Assembly (NCBI GenBank): GCA_016946835.1
Contig: JACVTC010000067.1
Location: forward strand, 580,001-644,000
Reading direction: 5' to 3'
From: Neocallimastix lanati (nom. inval.)
Taxonomy: Eukaryota > Neocallimastigomycota > Neocallimastigomycetes > Neocallimastigales > Neocallimastigaceae
DNA length: 64,000 nt
Position 1 is the stretch's first letter; each line of letters begins with the position of its first letter. A model generated the notes under the pieces. That model was given only the letters and a program-made list of their open reading frames with translations, did no database searches and had not been told where the DNA came from. Positions 33,544 through 44,704 of this stretch are shown one piece after another. The position numbers were made by a program, and so were the translations under genes.

Positions 33544-36500
33544 ATGTCTTCTTCATCAAACGATTTTCATTTTAATGGCGATTCAGCTAAGCTCAAGGGA
33601 TTTTTAGCTTATGTTGGGTTAGCCATTGCACTTCGTCCTGAATATTTCACCAATGATCCGTTAAAAGTAGCTTATACCATCACTTTGTTAAGAGATGAAG
33701 CTATGGATTGGGCTGCAGACTTGATGAATGAAAATAACCCAGTCCTTGACGATTTTAACGCTTTCATTGAACTTATGAAGGATAGATTCAGTGACGTAGA
33801 TGCAGTTTTTAATTGTAATCAAGCTCTTATGCATATTAAGCAAAAAGCATATGGTAAAGTCACTGATTACAATAATGAATTCCGTAGGCTTTCGGAAAAA
33901 ACGGACTGGAATGAATTTGCCTTAATGGATGTTTATATTGAAGGATTGCTACCAAGACTTCAAGAAAGAGTAATTAGTTTGTTCCCTCCTCCTGCCAAAT
34001 TAAGTGAACTAATGCGAATTACCAATCGTATAGATCATCAAATGACTCGATTCGCAACGATCAACAATTACAATTCTAGAAATAACAGTAATAATAATAA
34101 TAATTCTCGTAATAATAGGAAGTATTATAGATTTAACTCTAGTAATAATAGAAACGCCAATTCTAATTCTTTTTTCAAATCAAATAATGATTCAAATTAC
34201 TCTCATTTATCCCCTGAAGAAAGAGCAAGAAGAATTAAAGAAGGGCTTTGTCTATATTGTGGACAATCAGGCCATAAGTTAATAAATTGTCCAAAGCGAG
34301 CAAATAAACCTGGCTCCTCCCATATGGCTAGATCTAATTCTTCTAAGAAATTTAATAAAGATTGTATTATTAAGTGTTCCTTTAACTACAAAAATAAATG
34401 GATTAAAGCTAAGGCTCTTATAGATTCCGGCTCCGACTTGAATCTTATGGATAGTAATTTTGCTAAAATTAATAATTTTAAGCTTGTACATGATAATTTA
34501 GAAGCTGATAACATTACTGGTATTGGTGGTGGCAAAGACGTTGTTGGTAAAACTATACCAATATTATTTAAAGTTAGTAACCTTCAGGTCTTAACAGAAT
34601 TTTTTGTTATTGATTTGAACGACAAATTTGAGTGCTTAATTGGTTCTAGATTTCTTAAAGAAAATAAATCATCAATTGATTTCAACAATAATATTTTAAG
34701 CTTTTGCAATAGTAATAACAATGCGTCAGATTCTTCCTTTGTTGAATCAATACCTTCAACCTCGGTTAACTCTACTTCACTTTCTCTTACTTCTAATACT
34801 TCCGACTCTATCTCTTCGAAACCAGCCTATTCCAGTTCATGCACCCCTAATAATTCTTTGTTTGATAATTCTTCTATATCTCCTTCAGTGTTGAAGAATT
34901 CAATTGCCTCTTCCCCAAACATGGATACTCCAAATAAAACACTTCCCGCCATTTATCTAGAATTCTCTGATGTATTTAGTGAAGAAGAAGCTAAAATCTT
35001 ACCTCCTCATTCTAGTTTTGATTGTGCTATTGACCTTAAACCTAATACTAAGTTATATTATAGTGCAATTTATCCCCTTACAATTCCCGAAGAAATAGCT
35101 TTAGAAAAAATTATTAAAGACTATTTAAAATACGGTTTTATTGTTAGGTCAAAATCAGAAGCTGGTCATCCAATTTTATTTGCTCCAAAAGATAATGGTG
35201 AGTTACGTATGTGTATTGATCTTAGGAAACTTAATGAAATCACCATTAGAGATAGTTATCCTATGCCTTTAACAACTGTTATTTTTAATAAAGCTCCTGG
35301 TCATAAGTATTACTCAAAGCTTGATTTAAAATCTGCTTACTTCCAAATTCGTATCAGGTCTGGAGATGAATACAAAACAGCTTTTGTATGTAGCTTAGGA
35401 CACTTTGAATTTAGAGTTATGCCTTTCGGTTTCAAGAATGCACCTGCCTGTTTTCAAAGAATGATTGATACTGCATTAAGTGACTATTTAGGTAAATTTT
35501 GTTATGCCTATATTGATGATATTATCATTTTTTCTGATGATCTTTCTGAACATCATTTACACGTTAAAAAAGTACTATTACAACTTAGGAAATTTCATTT
35601 ACATGTTAACCTTGAAAAATGTGAGTTTGATAAGTTCGAAGTTAAATTTTTAGGATATTATGTATCTTCAGATGGTCTTAAGATGGATATTAAGAAAGTC
35701 TCAGCTATTTTAGATTGGCCTGCTCCAACTACAGTTAAAGAAGTTCAATCGTTTCTTGGCCTAGCCAATTTCTACAGACGCTTTATAAAAAATTTTGCTA
35801 AAATTGCTTATCCTCTTAATAAACTTACAAGAAAAAATGTTCCTTTTGTTTGGTCAAAAGATGCTAATGACTCCTTTGAACTTCTTAAACGTTCTTTTAC
35901 TTCTGCTCCCATCCTTATTCCTGCTGATCCTAATTCTCAATTTTTTGTTGAAACGGATGCAAGTAATTTTGCGCTTGGATGTATTTTATCCCAAGTTAGC
36001 TCTAAAGATAATAAGCTTCATCCAATTGCTTTCTATTCTAGAGCTTTTACCTCTGCTGAATGCAATTATCCAATTTATGATAAAGAGTTACTTGCTATTA
36101 AGACTGCTTTTGAAACTTGGAGGTACTATTTAGAAGGTGCTAAGAATACTATTAAAGTTCTTACTGATCATAGAAATCTACTCTACTTTAAGAAACCAGA
36201 ACAGCTTTCACAACGTTTAATTAGATGGTCAATGTTCTTTACTCGATTTGACTTTCAAATTGAGTATCGTCCAGGTTCTCGCGGTGGTAAGCCAGATGCT
36301 TTATCTCGCCGTCCTGATTATGATAATCATGAACCTGCTAAACCTTACCAAGTACTTAAACCGGAAAATTTTTGTTTTACTTCAAGGATCTCTATTGAAT
36401 CAAATCTACAAGATGAAATTAAAAAGTGTTACTCCAAGGATCCTTTCTTTAATAATGTTAAGATATATTTTGAAAAGCCTTCTGCTAATGAGAAACCCAT

Positions 36501-37872
36501 TGCTTCGGTTGATCTCCTTTTGTTCTCCAATGGTATTCTTTTATATGACAATCTTATTTATATTCCTGAATGCCTTAGATTTAAAATTCTTTGTTCTTGT
36601 CATGATTCTCCTACTGCTGGCCACTTTGGCATAAATATAACCTCTGACTTAGTTTCTAGAAATTATTGGTGGCCTGGTATGCATAAGGATATTAAAAAAT
36701 ATATTCGTACTTGTAATGTGTGCTGCGCTTCAAAAGCTCCTCGTCATAAACCTTACGGTTTACTTAAATCTTTACCCATTGGCAATAATCCTTGGGAATC
36801 AATTTCAATGGATTTTATAACAGATCTTCCCTCTTCCAATGGTATGTCTTGTATTCTTGTCGTAGTTGATCGCTTTACGAAGATGGCTCATTTTGTTCCC
36901 TTTAAATCAGTTCCCTCTGCTGAGGATTGTGCTGAACAATTTCTTAATTCTATTTTCAAACTTCATGGTCTGCCAAAGGATATTGTGTCGGATAGAGGTA
37001 CTCAGTTTACTTCTAAATTTTGGAATAGATTATTTAATTTACTTCATGTTGATCTTTGTTTATCATCTGCTCATCATCAGCAAACTAATGGTCAAACGGA
37101 GAGGGTAAACGCAATACTTGAACAATACTTAAGATGTTATGTTAATTATCAACAAAATAATTGGATAGAATATTTATCTCTTGCAGAATTTGCTTACAAT
37201 AACACAATACAAGAATCTGCAAATGCTACTCCTTTCTTTCTTAATTATGGGTTCAATCCTAAATTTGATCCTTCTACTCCAGATGTTTCTATTGTCCCTC
37301 GTGCTGAAATTATTGCTAAAGACTTAAAAGAATTAAGAAATGTACTTAAAGAAAATCTTCAAAGTGCAGTTAATTTTCAAAAAAAATATTATGATGATAA
37401 ACATATGTCTCCGCCTGAGTTTAAAGTTGGCTCAAAAGTTTGGCTGTTAAGAAATGATTTAATAAATAATAAAAAAGGTAAACTTGCTCCTAAGAAATCT
37501 GGTCCATTTACTATTTTAAAGAAAATTTCAGATGTAAGTTATAAATTAAAGTTACCAAACTCTTTTAGGGTCTTTCCAGTTTTCCACGTTTCACTTCTTG
37601 AGCCAGCCTATGAAAATGAATTTACAGAAAGAAATATCCCAACTCCAAAACCTATTATACTTAATGGAGAAAAAGAATATGAAGTTGAATCTATTCTTGA
37701 TTCAAAGAAATTTCATAACAAAATTAAATATTTAATTCATTGGAAAGGTTATGATGATTCTGAAAACTCATGGGAACCTTTTGAGAATCTTCATTGCAAT
37801 AAACTTCTTGCCGAATTCCACAAGAAGTTTCCAAATAAACCAAAACCTAAGACGTCTGGAATCCGTCTCTAA
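33544..37872 (+). CDS. Element B gag-pol with C-terminal chromodomain, 1442 aa
   Basis: Gag has a CCHC knuckle (CLYCGQSGHKLINC, near residue 236). Then come protease (LIDSGSDLN, near 292), RT (YAYIDDIIIFS, near 655), RNase H (ETDASNFALG, near 802) and integrase (GHFGIN...CNVC finger near 1025; D in SMDFIT 1088, D in SDRGTQF 1148, E in GQTERVN 1182). A clear chromodomain (YEVESILDSK ... YLIHWKGYDDSENSWEP, about 1378-1436) closes the frame. Chromodomains on integrase steer gypsy insertion toward marked chromatin in known chromoviruses. Gag and pol are one frame. The coding part looks whole. Confidence 0.94.
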   Translation: MSSSSNDFHFNGDSAKLKGFLAYVGLAIALRPEYFTNDPLKVAYTITLLRDEAMDWAADLMNENNPVLDDFNAFIELMKDRFSDVDAVFNCNQALMHIKQKAYGKVTDYNNEFRRLSEKTDWNEFALMDVYIEGLLPRLQERVISLFPPPAKLSELMRITNRIDHQMTRFATINNYNSRNNSNNNNNSRNNRKYYRFNSSNNRNANSNSFFKSNNDSNYSHLSPEERARRIKEGLCLYCGQSGHKLINCPKRANKPGSSHMARSNSSKKFNKDCIIKCSFNYKNKWIKAKALIDSGSDLNLMDSNFAKINNFKLVHDNLEADNITGIGGGKDVVGKTIPILFKVSNLQVLTEFFVIDLNDKFECLIGSRFLKENKSSIDFNNNILSFCNSNNNASDSSFVESIPSTSVNSTSLSLTSNTSDSISSKPAYSSSCTPNNSLFDNSSISPSVLKNSIASSPNMDTPNKTLPAIYLEFSDVFSEEEAKILPPHSSFDCAIDLKPNTKLYYSAIYPLTIPEEIALEKIIKDYLKYGFIVRSKSEAGHPILFAPKDNGELRMCIDLRKLNEITIRDSYPMPLTTVIFNKAPGHKYYSKLDLKSAYFQIRIRSGDEYKTAFVCSLGHFEFRVMPFGFKNAPACFQRMIDTALSDYLGKFCYAYIDDIIIFSDDLSEHHLHVKKVLLQLRKFHLHVNLEKCEFDKFEVKFLGYYVSSDGLKMDIKKVSAILDWPAPTTVKEVQSFLGLANFYRRFIKNFAKIAYPLNKLTRKNVPFVWSKDANDSFELLKRSFTSAPILIPADPNSQFFVETDASNFALGCILSQVSSKDNKLHPIAFYSRAFTSAECNYPIYDKELLAIKTAFETWRYYLEGAKNTIKVLTDHRNLLYFKKPEQLSQRLIRWSMFFTRFDFQIEYRPGSRGGKPDALSRRPDYDNHEPAKPYQVLKPENFCFTSRISIESNLQDEIKKCYSKDPFFNNVKIYFEKPSANEKPIASVDLLLFSNGILLYDNLIYIPECLRFKILCSCHDSPTAGHFGINITSDLVSRNYWWPGMHKDIKKYIRTCNVCCASKAPRHKPYGLLKSLPIGNNPWESISMDFITDLPSSNGMSCILVVVDRFTKMAHFVPFKSVPSAEDCAEQFLNSIFKLHGLPKDIVSDRGTQFTSKFWNRLFNLLHVDLCLSSAHHQQTNGQTERVNAILEQYLRCYVNYQQNNWIEYLSLAEFAYNNTIQESANATPFFLNYGFNPKFDPSTPDVSIVPRAEIIAKDLKELRNVLKENLQSAVNFQKKYYDDKHMSPPEFKVGSKVWLLRNDLINNKKGKLAPKKSGPFTILKKISDVSYKLKLPNSFRVFPVFHVSLLEPAYENEFTERNIPTPKPIILNGEKEYEVESILDSKKFHNKIKYLIHWKGYDDSENSWEPFENLHCNKLLAEFHKKFPNKPKPKTSGIRL

Positions 37873-37882
37873 GGGAGAGAGT
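37871..37882 (+). other. Purine tract before 3' LTR of element B
   Basis: TAAGGGAGAGAG directly precedes TATAAC, the LTR start. This is the expected place and composition for plus-strand priming. Confidence 0.7.
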
Positions 37883-37967
37883 TATAACAGAATCAATAAT
37901 TACAATTATTTTATTATTTTAATATTTAGTATTATTTTTCAATAAAGTTTTAAAACAAATAATTAAA
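37883..37967 (+). repeat. 3' LTR of element B, first part
   Basis: TATAACAGAATCAATAAT to AATTAAA, cut here by element C. It resumes at 50911. Confidence 0.92.
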
Positions 37968-38951
37968 TGATTTATACCTAATATTCTTAATCTACAAAAA
38001 TTAAATTTTGCAGAAGTGAATAAAAGGATAAATACTGAATAAAAATTGATTTAAGGAATTTAAAAAAAATAAATATGTTTTATTATTAAACACAAAAATG
38101 TTTTATTAAAAAAATTTATTTTTATTTTAATATTAATCTTTATTTATTCAATAATTAATTTTGTTTAAATTAATAAAATAATTGTTAAAAACTAATAAAA
38201 TAATAAAATGAAATATTTATTATTTATACTAATTTATTTTAAATTTTAATAATAAAATTGATTATTAATAACTAATAAAATATTTATAATAATTTATTAA
38301 CTAATTAATAATCATAAAAATTGATTATTAAAAACTAATAAAATATCTATAATAATTTATTAAATAATTAATAATAAAGAATAATTTATAAGAAATATTT
38401 ACATGTTTTTATATTTTTCTTTGATTTTAAACTATTTACATTAAAAATAATAAAATTAATAAAAGAGAAATAAAGAATAATTTATTATTAAATTAAACAA
38501 TATTTACAATTAAAATGTTGATAAAGATGAGTTTTAAAATGTTATTTTAATTATAATTTGTTTATAAAAGTTGAGTTATAAAATAAATAAAATAATCATT
38601 ATTTTAAATAAAAGTAACTTAAAAAATTATTTAACTAGTTAATTTTAATTTTGAGATGTTTATAAGTTTGTTTATTTGTTATTTATAATTTATTAAATAT
38701 GTTTATTATTTTGTTTATTTGTAGTCTTAGAAAAATATTATTTATTAATTTATTTTAGTTTTTAATTAAAATTATTAATGATTAATTAATTTATTATTAT
38801 TTTATTTTAATTATTTTTATTTAATTAATTTTTCTTAAATATGGATTTAATTTTTTTTTAGAATGGATTAATTTTTGGGTTAAGTTAGAAAACTTTATCA
38901 AGAATTTGTTTTTTATTATTTATTTTAATTTAATAATTTTGTTATTTATCA
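37968..38951 (-). repeat. 3' LTR of element C
   Basis: 984 bp, starting TGATTTATACCTAAT and ending TTATTTATCA. Extremely A+T-rich. Confidence 0.93.
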
Positions 38952-39078
38952 ATTTCTCGGCCCTTAAGAGTCAACTTCGTCCCTTGAAGTTGTATCATTT
39001 TCTTGTAGTACATAAGGGAAAAAATTTTTATATGAACATTTCTTTTAAGGAGTTTTCCTGTTTGTGGATCTTCAAGAA

Positions 39079-40473
39079 CTAAAGTATTGCTTCGGAGTCT
39101 TTTGATGATAGTCTTGAAAGTGCATCATCAAAAAGATTTCTTTTTCTTTTTTGATAAACTAGGTTGGTTTTGTACTTATTGAATTCTTCTATCCAACGAG
39201 CATGTCTATTGTTGTTAGGAATATTTTTCTTGAGCAAACCTAAAAGTGGCTTATAATCAGTTATAGATTTTATTGGTTTGTTATAGTTGATTGACAATGT
39301 CCTACTTAAACAACAAGTTGGGTGTTCTAATTTGTCTTCCTCCTTTTGCAAAAGAGTACTTCCGATACCTTTATTCTTTTCTATTATTATTGCATTACAC
39401 ATAGGCGTCTTTAAAGAAGTATGGTTATTATATATTTCAGTTATTCTTTTAATTCCTTTTTTTGTTTTTTGATATAAGCAATCATCATCTGGATCAATGT
39501 AGAGTCTGTACTTCTTTTGTATACCTCTTCCTAATATAATATTAAAGAATGGATTTGTATAATCTATTATATAAAATTTTTCATTCACTGTTAAGTTATT
39601 ATTTATAGTTAATTTTAAATTTATATAAGAATTAGTATGGAATATTGTACCATCGGCAATTGTAATAGTTTCAGAAAGGTCACAATTATTAATGATTACA
39701 TTTTCTAGTTCTTCAAGTGAATTTTTAGTTATGATGTTAACATTTGCACCTGTGTCGAAAAGTATTTTGACTGATTTGTTTCCTATTTTTCCACATAATA
39801 TAGGAATATTTAAATTTTGAATAGTATAAAGTATTTTCTCAACTCGTGGTTTACAACCTTGTTCTAGATCTTTTCTTATAGATGGACTAGCTGATAATAA
39901 TTGTGTTAGGCTTATTTTAGGATATAAATTATTGGCTTCTTCTAGAATATTGAATTTATTTTCAGGTTTTAACATTTGTATTTCGGTCATGTTTCGCTTA
40001 CCTTTTGTTTTAACTTTTTCTGGTATAGTATTTGAATTATTATCTTGATAATTATTTTCATTAGGAGTATTGGGTTGGGGTTTGTCAAAATTGGTTGCAC
40101 GAACACTTTCACTATTATTATTAGATTCTTCATGTGTAATATTATTATTAGATAAATCCATGTCTTCTATATCATTTGTAATTTCTCTTCTTCTTTTATC
40201 TCTAATGGCTTTCTTCTGTTGTTTAACAGCTTTTATATTTGGTTGATTTAGAATGGAAGGTTTTACTATAGATTTATTACTTGGTGATATTTTATTTTTA
40301 TCCAATGCATTCTTACTTAGCGATTTTCTCTTTTGGGCTGCATTAATCATATAATTATTGTTTCCTTCATATTCTATAGTATTTTCTTGATCATAGTTGT
40401 TTGTTGCAATTTTATTTATCTCGGGAGATTGCGTACTCCCGATAACTAATTTAAATGGTTTAATTCTGGACAT
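39079..40473 (-). CDS. Element C pol-like frame: protease and RNase H remnant, 464 aa
   Basis: A basic Asn-rich N-terminus leads to a retropepsin-like region (KILFDTGANVNIITKNS). The C-terminal part (GIGSTLLQKEEDKLEHP ... SITDYKPLLGLLKK ... FDDALSRL) resembles the RNase H region of element D. The RT core and integrase are not recognisable. The frame overlaps the gag frame end by 28 bases. Whether the protein is made is unknown. It is a fossil or passenger of a D-like family. Confidence 0.75.
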   Translation of the reverse strand: MSRIKPFKLVIGSTQSPEINKIATNNYDQENTIEYEGNNNYMINAAQKRKSLSKNALDKNKISPSNKSIVKPSILNQPNIKAVKQQKKAIRDKRRREITNDIEDMDLSNNNITHEESNNNSESVRATNFDKPQPNTPNENNYQDNNSNTIPEKVKTKGKRNMTEIQMLKPENKFNILEEANNLYPKISLTQLLSASPSIRKDLEQGCKPRVEKILYTIQNLNIPILCGKIGNKSVKILFDTGANVNIITKNSLEELENVIINNCDLSETITIADGTIFHTNSYINLKLTINNNLTVNEKFYIIDYTNPFFNIILGRGIQKKYRLYIDPDDDCLYQKTKKGIKRITEIYNNHTSLKTPMCNAIIIEKNKGIGSTLLQKEEDKLEHPTCCLSRTLSINYNKPIKSITDYKPLLGLLKKNIPNNNRHARWIEEFNKYKTNLVYQKRKRNLFDDALSRLSSKDSEAIL

Positions 40474-41374
40474 TCTTCAACAATGTGACCAATACGCTGA
40501 CAATTTATGCATAGGTTGATTTTTAAATCGGATAATTTTTTTGTTATATCATCTAGTTCTTTATCAGTGAATTGAGAACCTTTTAAAGTTGCTCTTCTCT
40601 GTTCGACTCCTTTGTTGAATTCTACAGGGTTGTAAAAATTTCTATTTGTAGTAAAATTGTTGTTATAGTTATTATTTCTAAATTTATTATTATAACTGGA
40701 ATTTTCATTAGTCCTAGTATTAGAGATAAAAGGAATTTTATTGTAATAATTAGTGTTAAAAGATCTAAAATTAGTATTTTTATTATTGTTATTATTAGTG
40801 TTATTTAGATTCTTCTTTACATTTGAGAATTGAGTTTTATATTTTGGTTTATTGTCTTCAAGAAGTTTAAGCATTTTTTCCCTTTTTGAAGTTATTTCCA
40901 TTGCATCACTTAATTTAGTAGGTTCTGATTCTAACAAATACTCATACATTTTAGACCAGTTTCTAAATGCATTTATGTAGTATGGAGTACTAATATAATC
41001 CTTTCCATCTAATTGTAATTGATTTAAGAGTTGTAAGAATTTTGTATCGAAGTCGGAAACTTTTTCACCTTTCTTAATGGTTAATGTTGATATTTCCAAA
41101 AATTTTACATTCTTTGGAGTACAAGGTTTAAATCTTTTCTTTAAGTTTTCTAAGATTATTTCATAAGAGTCAGCTTGTGCTTTATTTAAAGAATTTATAA
41201 CAATAGTTCTTGCTTTATCTGTAGTTACGGCAATTAAATATTCATTCTTTTCTTCGTTTTCAATTTTATATTTTCGACACCAATTTTCAAAAGCGAATTT
41301 CCATTCTTCATATTGGACTTTTTCTTCACCTAATATTGGTAATCTACTAAAAGTAATAGCTTTGGTAGTTGTTT

Positions 41375-41378
<4 letters not shown>
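40446..41378 (-). CDS. Element C gag, 310 aa
   Basis: The capsid region (ILGEEKVQYEEWKFAFENWC ... KVSDFDTKFLQLLNQL) is followed by an Asn-rich linker and a CCHC knuckle near the end (CINCQRIGHIVEEC). The layout matches the gag of element D. A long T run (A run on minus) lies directly upstream of the start. Confidence 0.85.
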
Positions 41379-41412
<34 letters not shown>

Positions 41413-41835
41413 TTAATTATTATTATTAGTAGTAGTAGTAATATTTATAAAATTATTAATTCTTATTATCTTTAGTTTATCTTGAATGATTTCCCGTCCT
41501 TATAGTACGGTTGTAGAATAATACGACGTTTGGTCCCACTAATTATAGGAGTTTTACACTACGTCTACACCTAACGTAGATCTCTACTTATAATCAGCGC
41601 CTACTCCCCCGTATTGATTCTTATTCTACAGTCCGTTAGCTCTTACTGCAATAATACACTAGTATTAAGGGTAAGAGATTCCTACTATAAGTATCAATCA
41701 GTCAAGAGAACAGAAGCAGTTCCTCCAACTAAAAAAAAATACTTCTTTTCTTTATTTGTTTTCCTTAATTTAAATTTTATTGTTTTCTAATTTTATTTTT
41801 TTTTTTTTTTTTTTTTATTATATATTTATTTATTT

Positions 41836-41869
<34 letters not shown>

Positions 41870-42312
41870 ATTATTTTATACAATAATATCCTAGAAAATA
41901 TTAAAAAAAATAAAAAAGTAGTATAATGGTATTTATAAATTTTTATTATTTGAATATTTAAAGAAGAATAAAAAGTTATATTATAAATATTTATTATTAA
42001 TAATTCTCAAAAGAATATTAATTACGATTTTCCAATAATATAAGTAATAAGTAGGTAGTATACTCGTAGCCAGCTTGCCCACTTGCTCAGGCGTCATGTG
42101 CTACTCGTACCAGTGATTCTCCTACACGTTTATACGTTTGTAGAATAGTTCAGAGCTTCCCAGCGCGCCGACTGTGAAAGAATAAACTAATCACGGAAAC
42201 CACTTATTATTTTACTTATATTATTGCTTCTAAAGCAACAATATTCTTTTTTTGAAAAATAAATAATAATTTTATAATAGAACTTCTTAAAGTTCTTCTG
42301 TTTTATTTTATT

Positions 42313-42353
<41 letters not shown>

Positions 42354-42364
42354 TTTTTTTAATA

Positions 42365-42397
<33 letters not shown>

Positions 42398-42433
42398 TTA
42401 ATAAAAATTTTTTTATATTAAAATTTTTCTAAT

Positions 42434-42473
<40 letters not shown>

Positions 42474-42909
42474 TAAAATTTTACTAATAAATTTTATTAT
42501 TATTATTATTTATTACTTATAATATATACTTTATTATTTAATTAAATTGAATAATATGAATACTATTTAATTATCTTTAAAAAAAATTTTTTTTTTTTTT
42601 TTTTTTTATTTAATTATTAAAGATAAATTTAATTTAATTTGCAGTTTATTTAACGTATACTATTTGTTGATTAATTTATATTAATAACTTTAATTTATAA
42701 TAATTTATTGCTATAATATTTTATTTGCATATTATTTAGATAAATTTATTTGAGTCTATTACTATGAATAATTTAGAGTTATTCTAAAACTAGACTAATT
42801 TATTGTATTAATTATTGTTTAATATTACCATTGAATAACTAGGCTTATTCTAATATTAAACTAAAAAAAATTTACTTACCACCGGGGCAACAAGAGGATT
42901 CTCCACCAT
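41379..42909 (-). other. Leader of element C
   Basis: The untranslated leader contains two G+C-richer blocks, 41490-41720 and 42050-42200 (with GCCAGCTTGCCCACTTGCTC and CCCAGCGCGCCGACTG), between long T tracts. The second block ends with AATCACGGAAA, similar to the leader of element D near 49915. Confidence 0.55.
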
Positions 42910-43893
42910 TGATTTATACCTAATATTCTTAATCTACAAAAATTAAATTTTGCAGAAGTGAATAAAAGGATAAATACTGAATAAAAATTGATTTAAGGAA
43001 TTTAAAAAAAATAAATATGTTTTATTATTAAACACAAAAATGTTTTATTAAAAAAATTTATTTTTATTTTAATATTAATCTTTATTTATTCAATAATTAA
43101 TTTTGTTTAAATTAATAAAATAATTGTTAAAAACTAATAAAATAATAAAATGAAATATTTATTATTTATACTAATTTATTTTAAATTTTAATAATAAAAT
43201 TGATTATTAATAACTAATAAAATATTTATAATAATTTATTAACTAATTAATAATCATAAAAATTGATTATTAAAAACTAATAAAATATCTATAATAATTT
43301 ATTAAATAATTAATAATAAAGAATAATTTATAAGAAATATTTACATGTTTTTATATTTTTCTTTGATTTTAAACTATTTACATTAAAAATAATAAAATTA
43401 ATAAAAGAGAAATAAAGAATAATTTATTATTAAATTAAACAATATTTACAATTAAAATGTTGATAAAGATGAGTTTTAAAATGTTATTTTAATTATAATT
43501 TGTTTATAAAAGTTGAGTTATAAAATAAATAAAATAATCATTATTTTAAATAAAAGTAACTTAAAAAATTATTTAACTAGTTAATTTTAATTTTGAGATG
43601 TTTATAAGTTTGTTTATTTGTTATTTATAATTTATTAAATATGTTTATTATTTTGTTTATTTGTAGTCTTAGAAAAATATTATTTATTAATTTATTTTAG
43701 TTTTTAATTAAAATTATTAATGATTAATTAATTTATTATTATTTTATTTTAATTATTTTTATTTAATTAATTTTTCTTAAATATGGATTTAATTTTTTTT
43801 TAGAATGGATTAATTTTTGGGTTAAGTTAGAAAACTTTATCAAGAATTTGTTTTTTATTATTTATTTTAATTTAATAATTTTGTTATTTATCA
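42910..43893 (-). repeat. 5' LTR of element C
   Basis: 984-bp partner of the repeat at 37968, abutting element D on its right. Confidence 0.93.
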
Positions 43894-43896
43894 TAA

Positions 43897-44681
43897 TGGT
43901 ATGGTTCATATAATTTTAGGAATATAATAATAATTAACACAAATAATAAAATTACAATAAAAAAAAAATAATTTGTTTTAAAATCAATGTTTATTTATTT
44001 AAATTTATAAAAGAAAAATAATAATATAATTATTTATTTAATAAAAGTAAGTTATTGATTATATTTTATTTCACTAAAAATTACATGTATTTATATTTTT
44101 TTATCAAATTAAAATTTGTAAAGCCTAACTATTTTTTTAATAAACTAATTACTAATTATTTTTATAAATAAAACATTTAAATTGAAATTGAATTATTATT
44201 TTAGTTAATAATATTATTGTTATAAATAGTAGTTATATATTATTGAATTATTAATTATTTAATAATAGTTTAATACTAATATATATAAAATAAAAATAAA
44301 GAGATTATACAGAATATTTTATTGTGGTTTAGTTAAATTTAGTAATTAAAAATAAATTTAAATTGATAACGAAAATTTTAATAACTAATTAAATAGATTT
44401 GATTATTTTCAATATAACATAATACAAAAGAAATATAATATTAATATATTAAGTGGGCAAGGACAATATTGGCTAAAGATTTTTAATACATTATATAGAA
44501 TCGGATCGATAATTCAAAAAGGAATTATAAGTTAATTGGTGATTTATTAACTTAAGATTTCTATTTAGTAATATTTGAAGAATATTGGAAAGTTCCAATT
44601 ATATAGAATAGAATAATCTATAAGGTTAGAATAATTTATATTATTCTAGCACAATTAGTATTATTTGTTCATTCTGTATTA
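43897..44681 (-). repeat. 3' LTR of element D
   Basis: 785 bp, identical by eye to the copy at 50121. A purine stretch AGCGGGGGCATCT on minus precedes it. Confidence 0.93.
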
Positions 44682-44704
44682 AGATGCCCCCGCTAAGACT
44701 CAAG

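Larger units (their letters stand above)
37968..43893 (-). mobile_element. Gypsy-like element C, non-autonomous looking, in the 3' LTR of B
   Basis: Two 984-bp LTRs (TGATTT...TTATCA, TG...CA ends), apparently identical, flank 3.96 kb. The target duplication looks like 4 bp, TAAA (37964-37967; the right copy begins at 43894 and is interrupted by element D). Gag and a protease region are present. Of the rest of pol, only an RNase H remnant can be recognised and no integrase is seen, so the element looks broken or non-autonomous. The insertion itself is recent. A likely primer site TGGTGGAGAATCC lies one base inside the 5' (right) LTR. Confidence 0.88.

Noticed and set aside
38952-39078. Extra gene between element C LTR and its frames
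   Set aside because: Short internal sequence of the element without its own frame.
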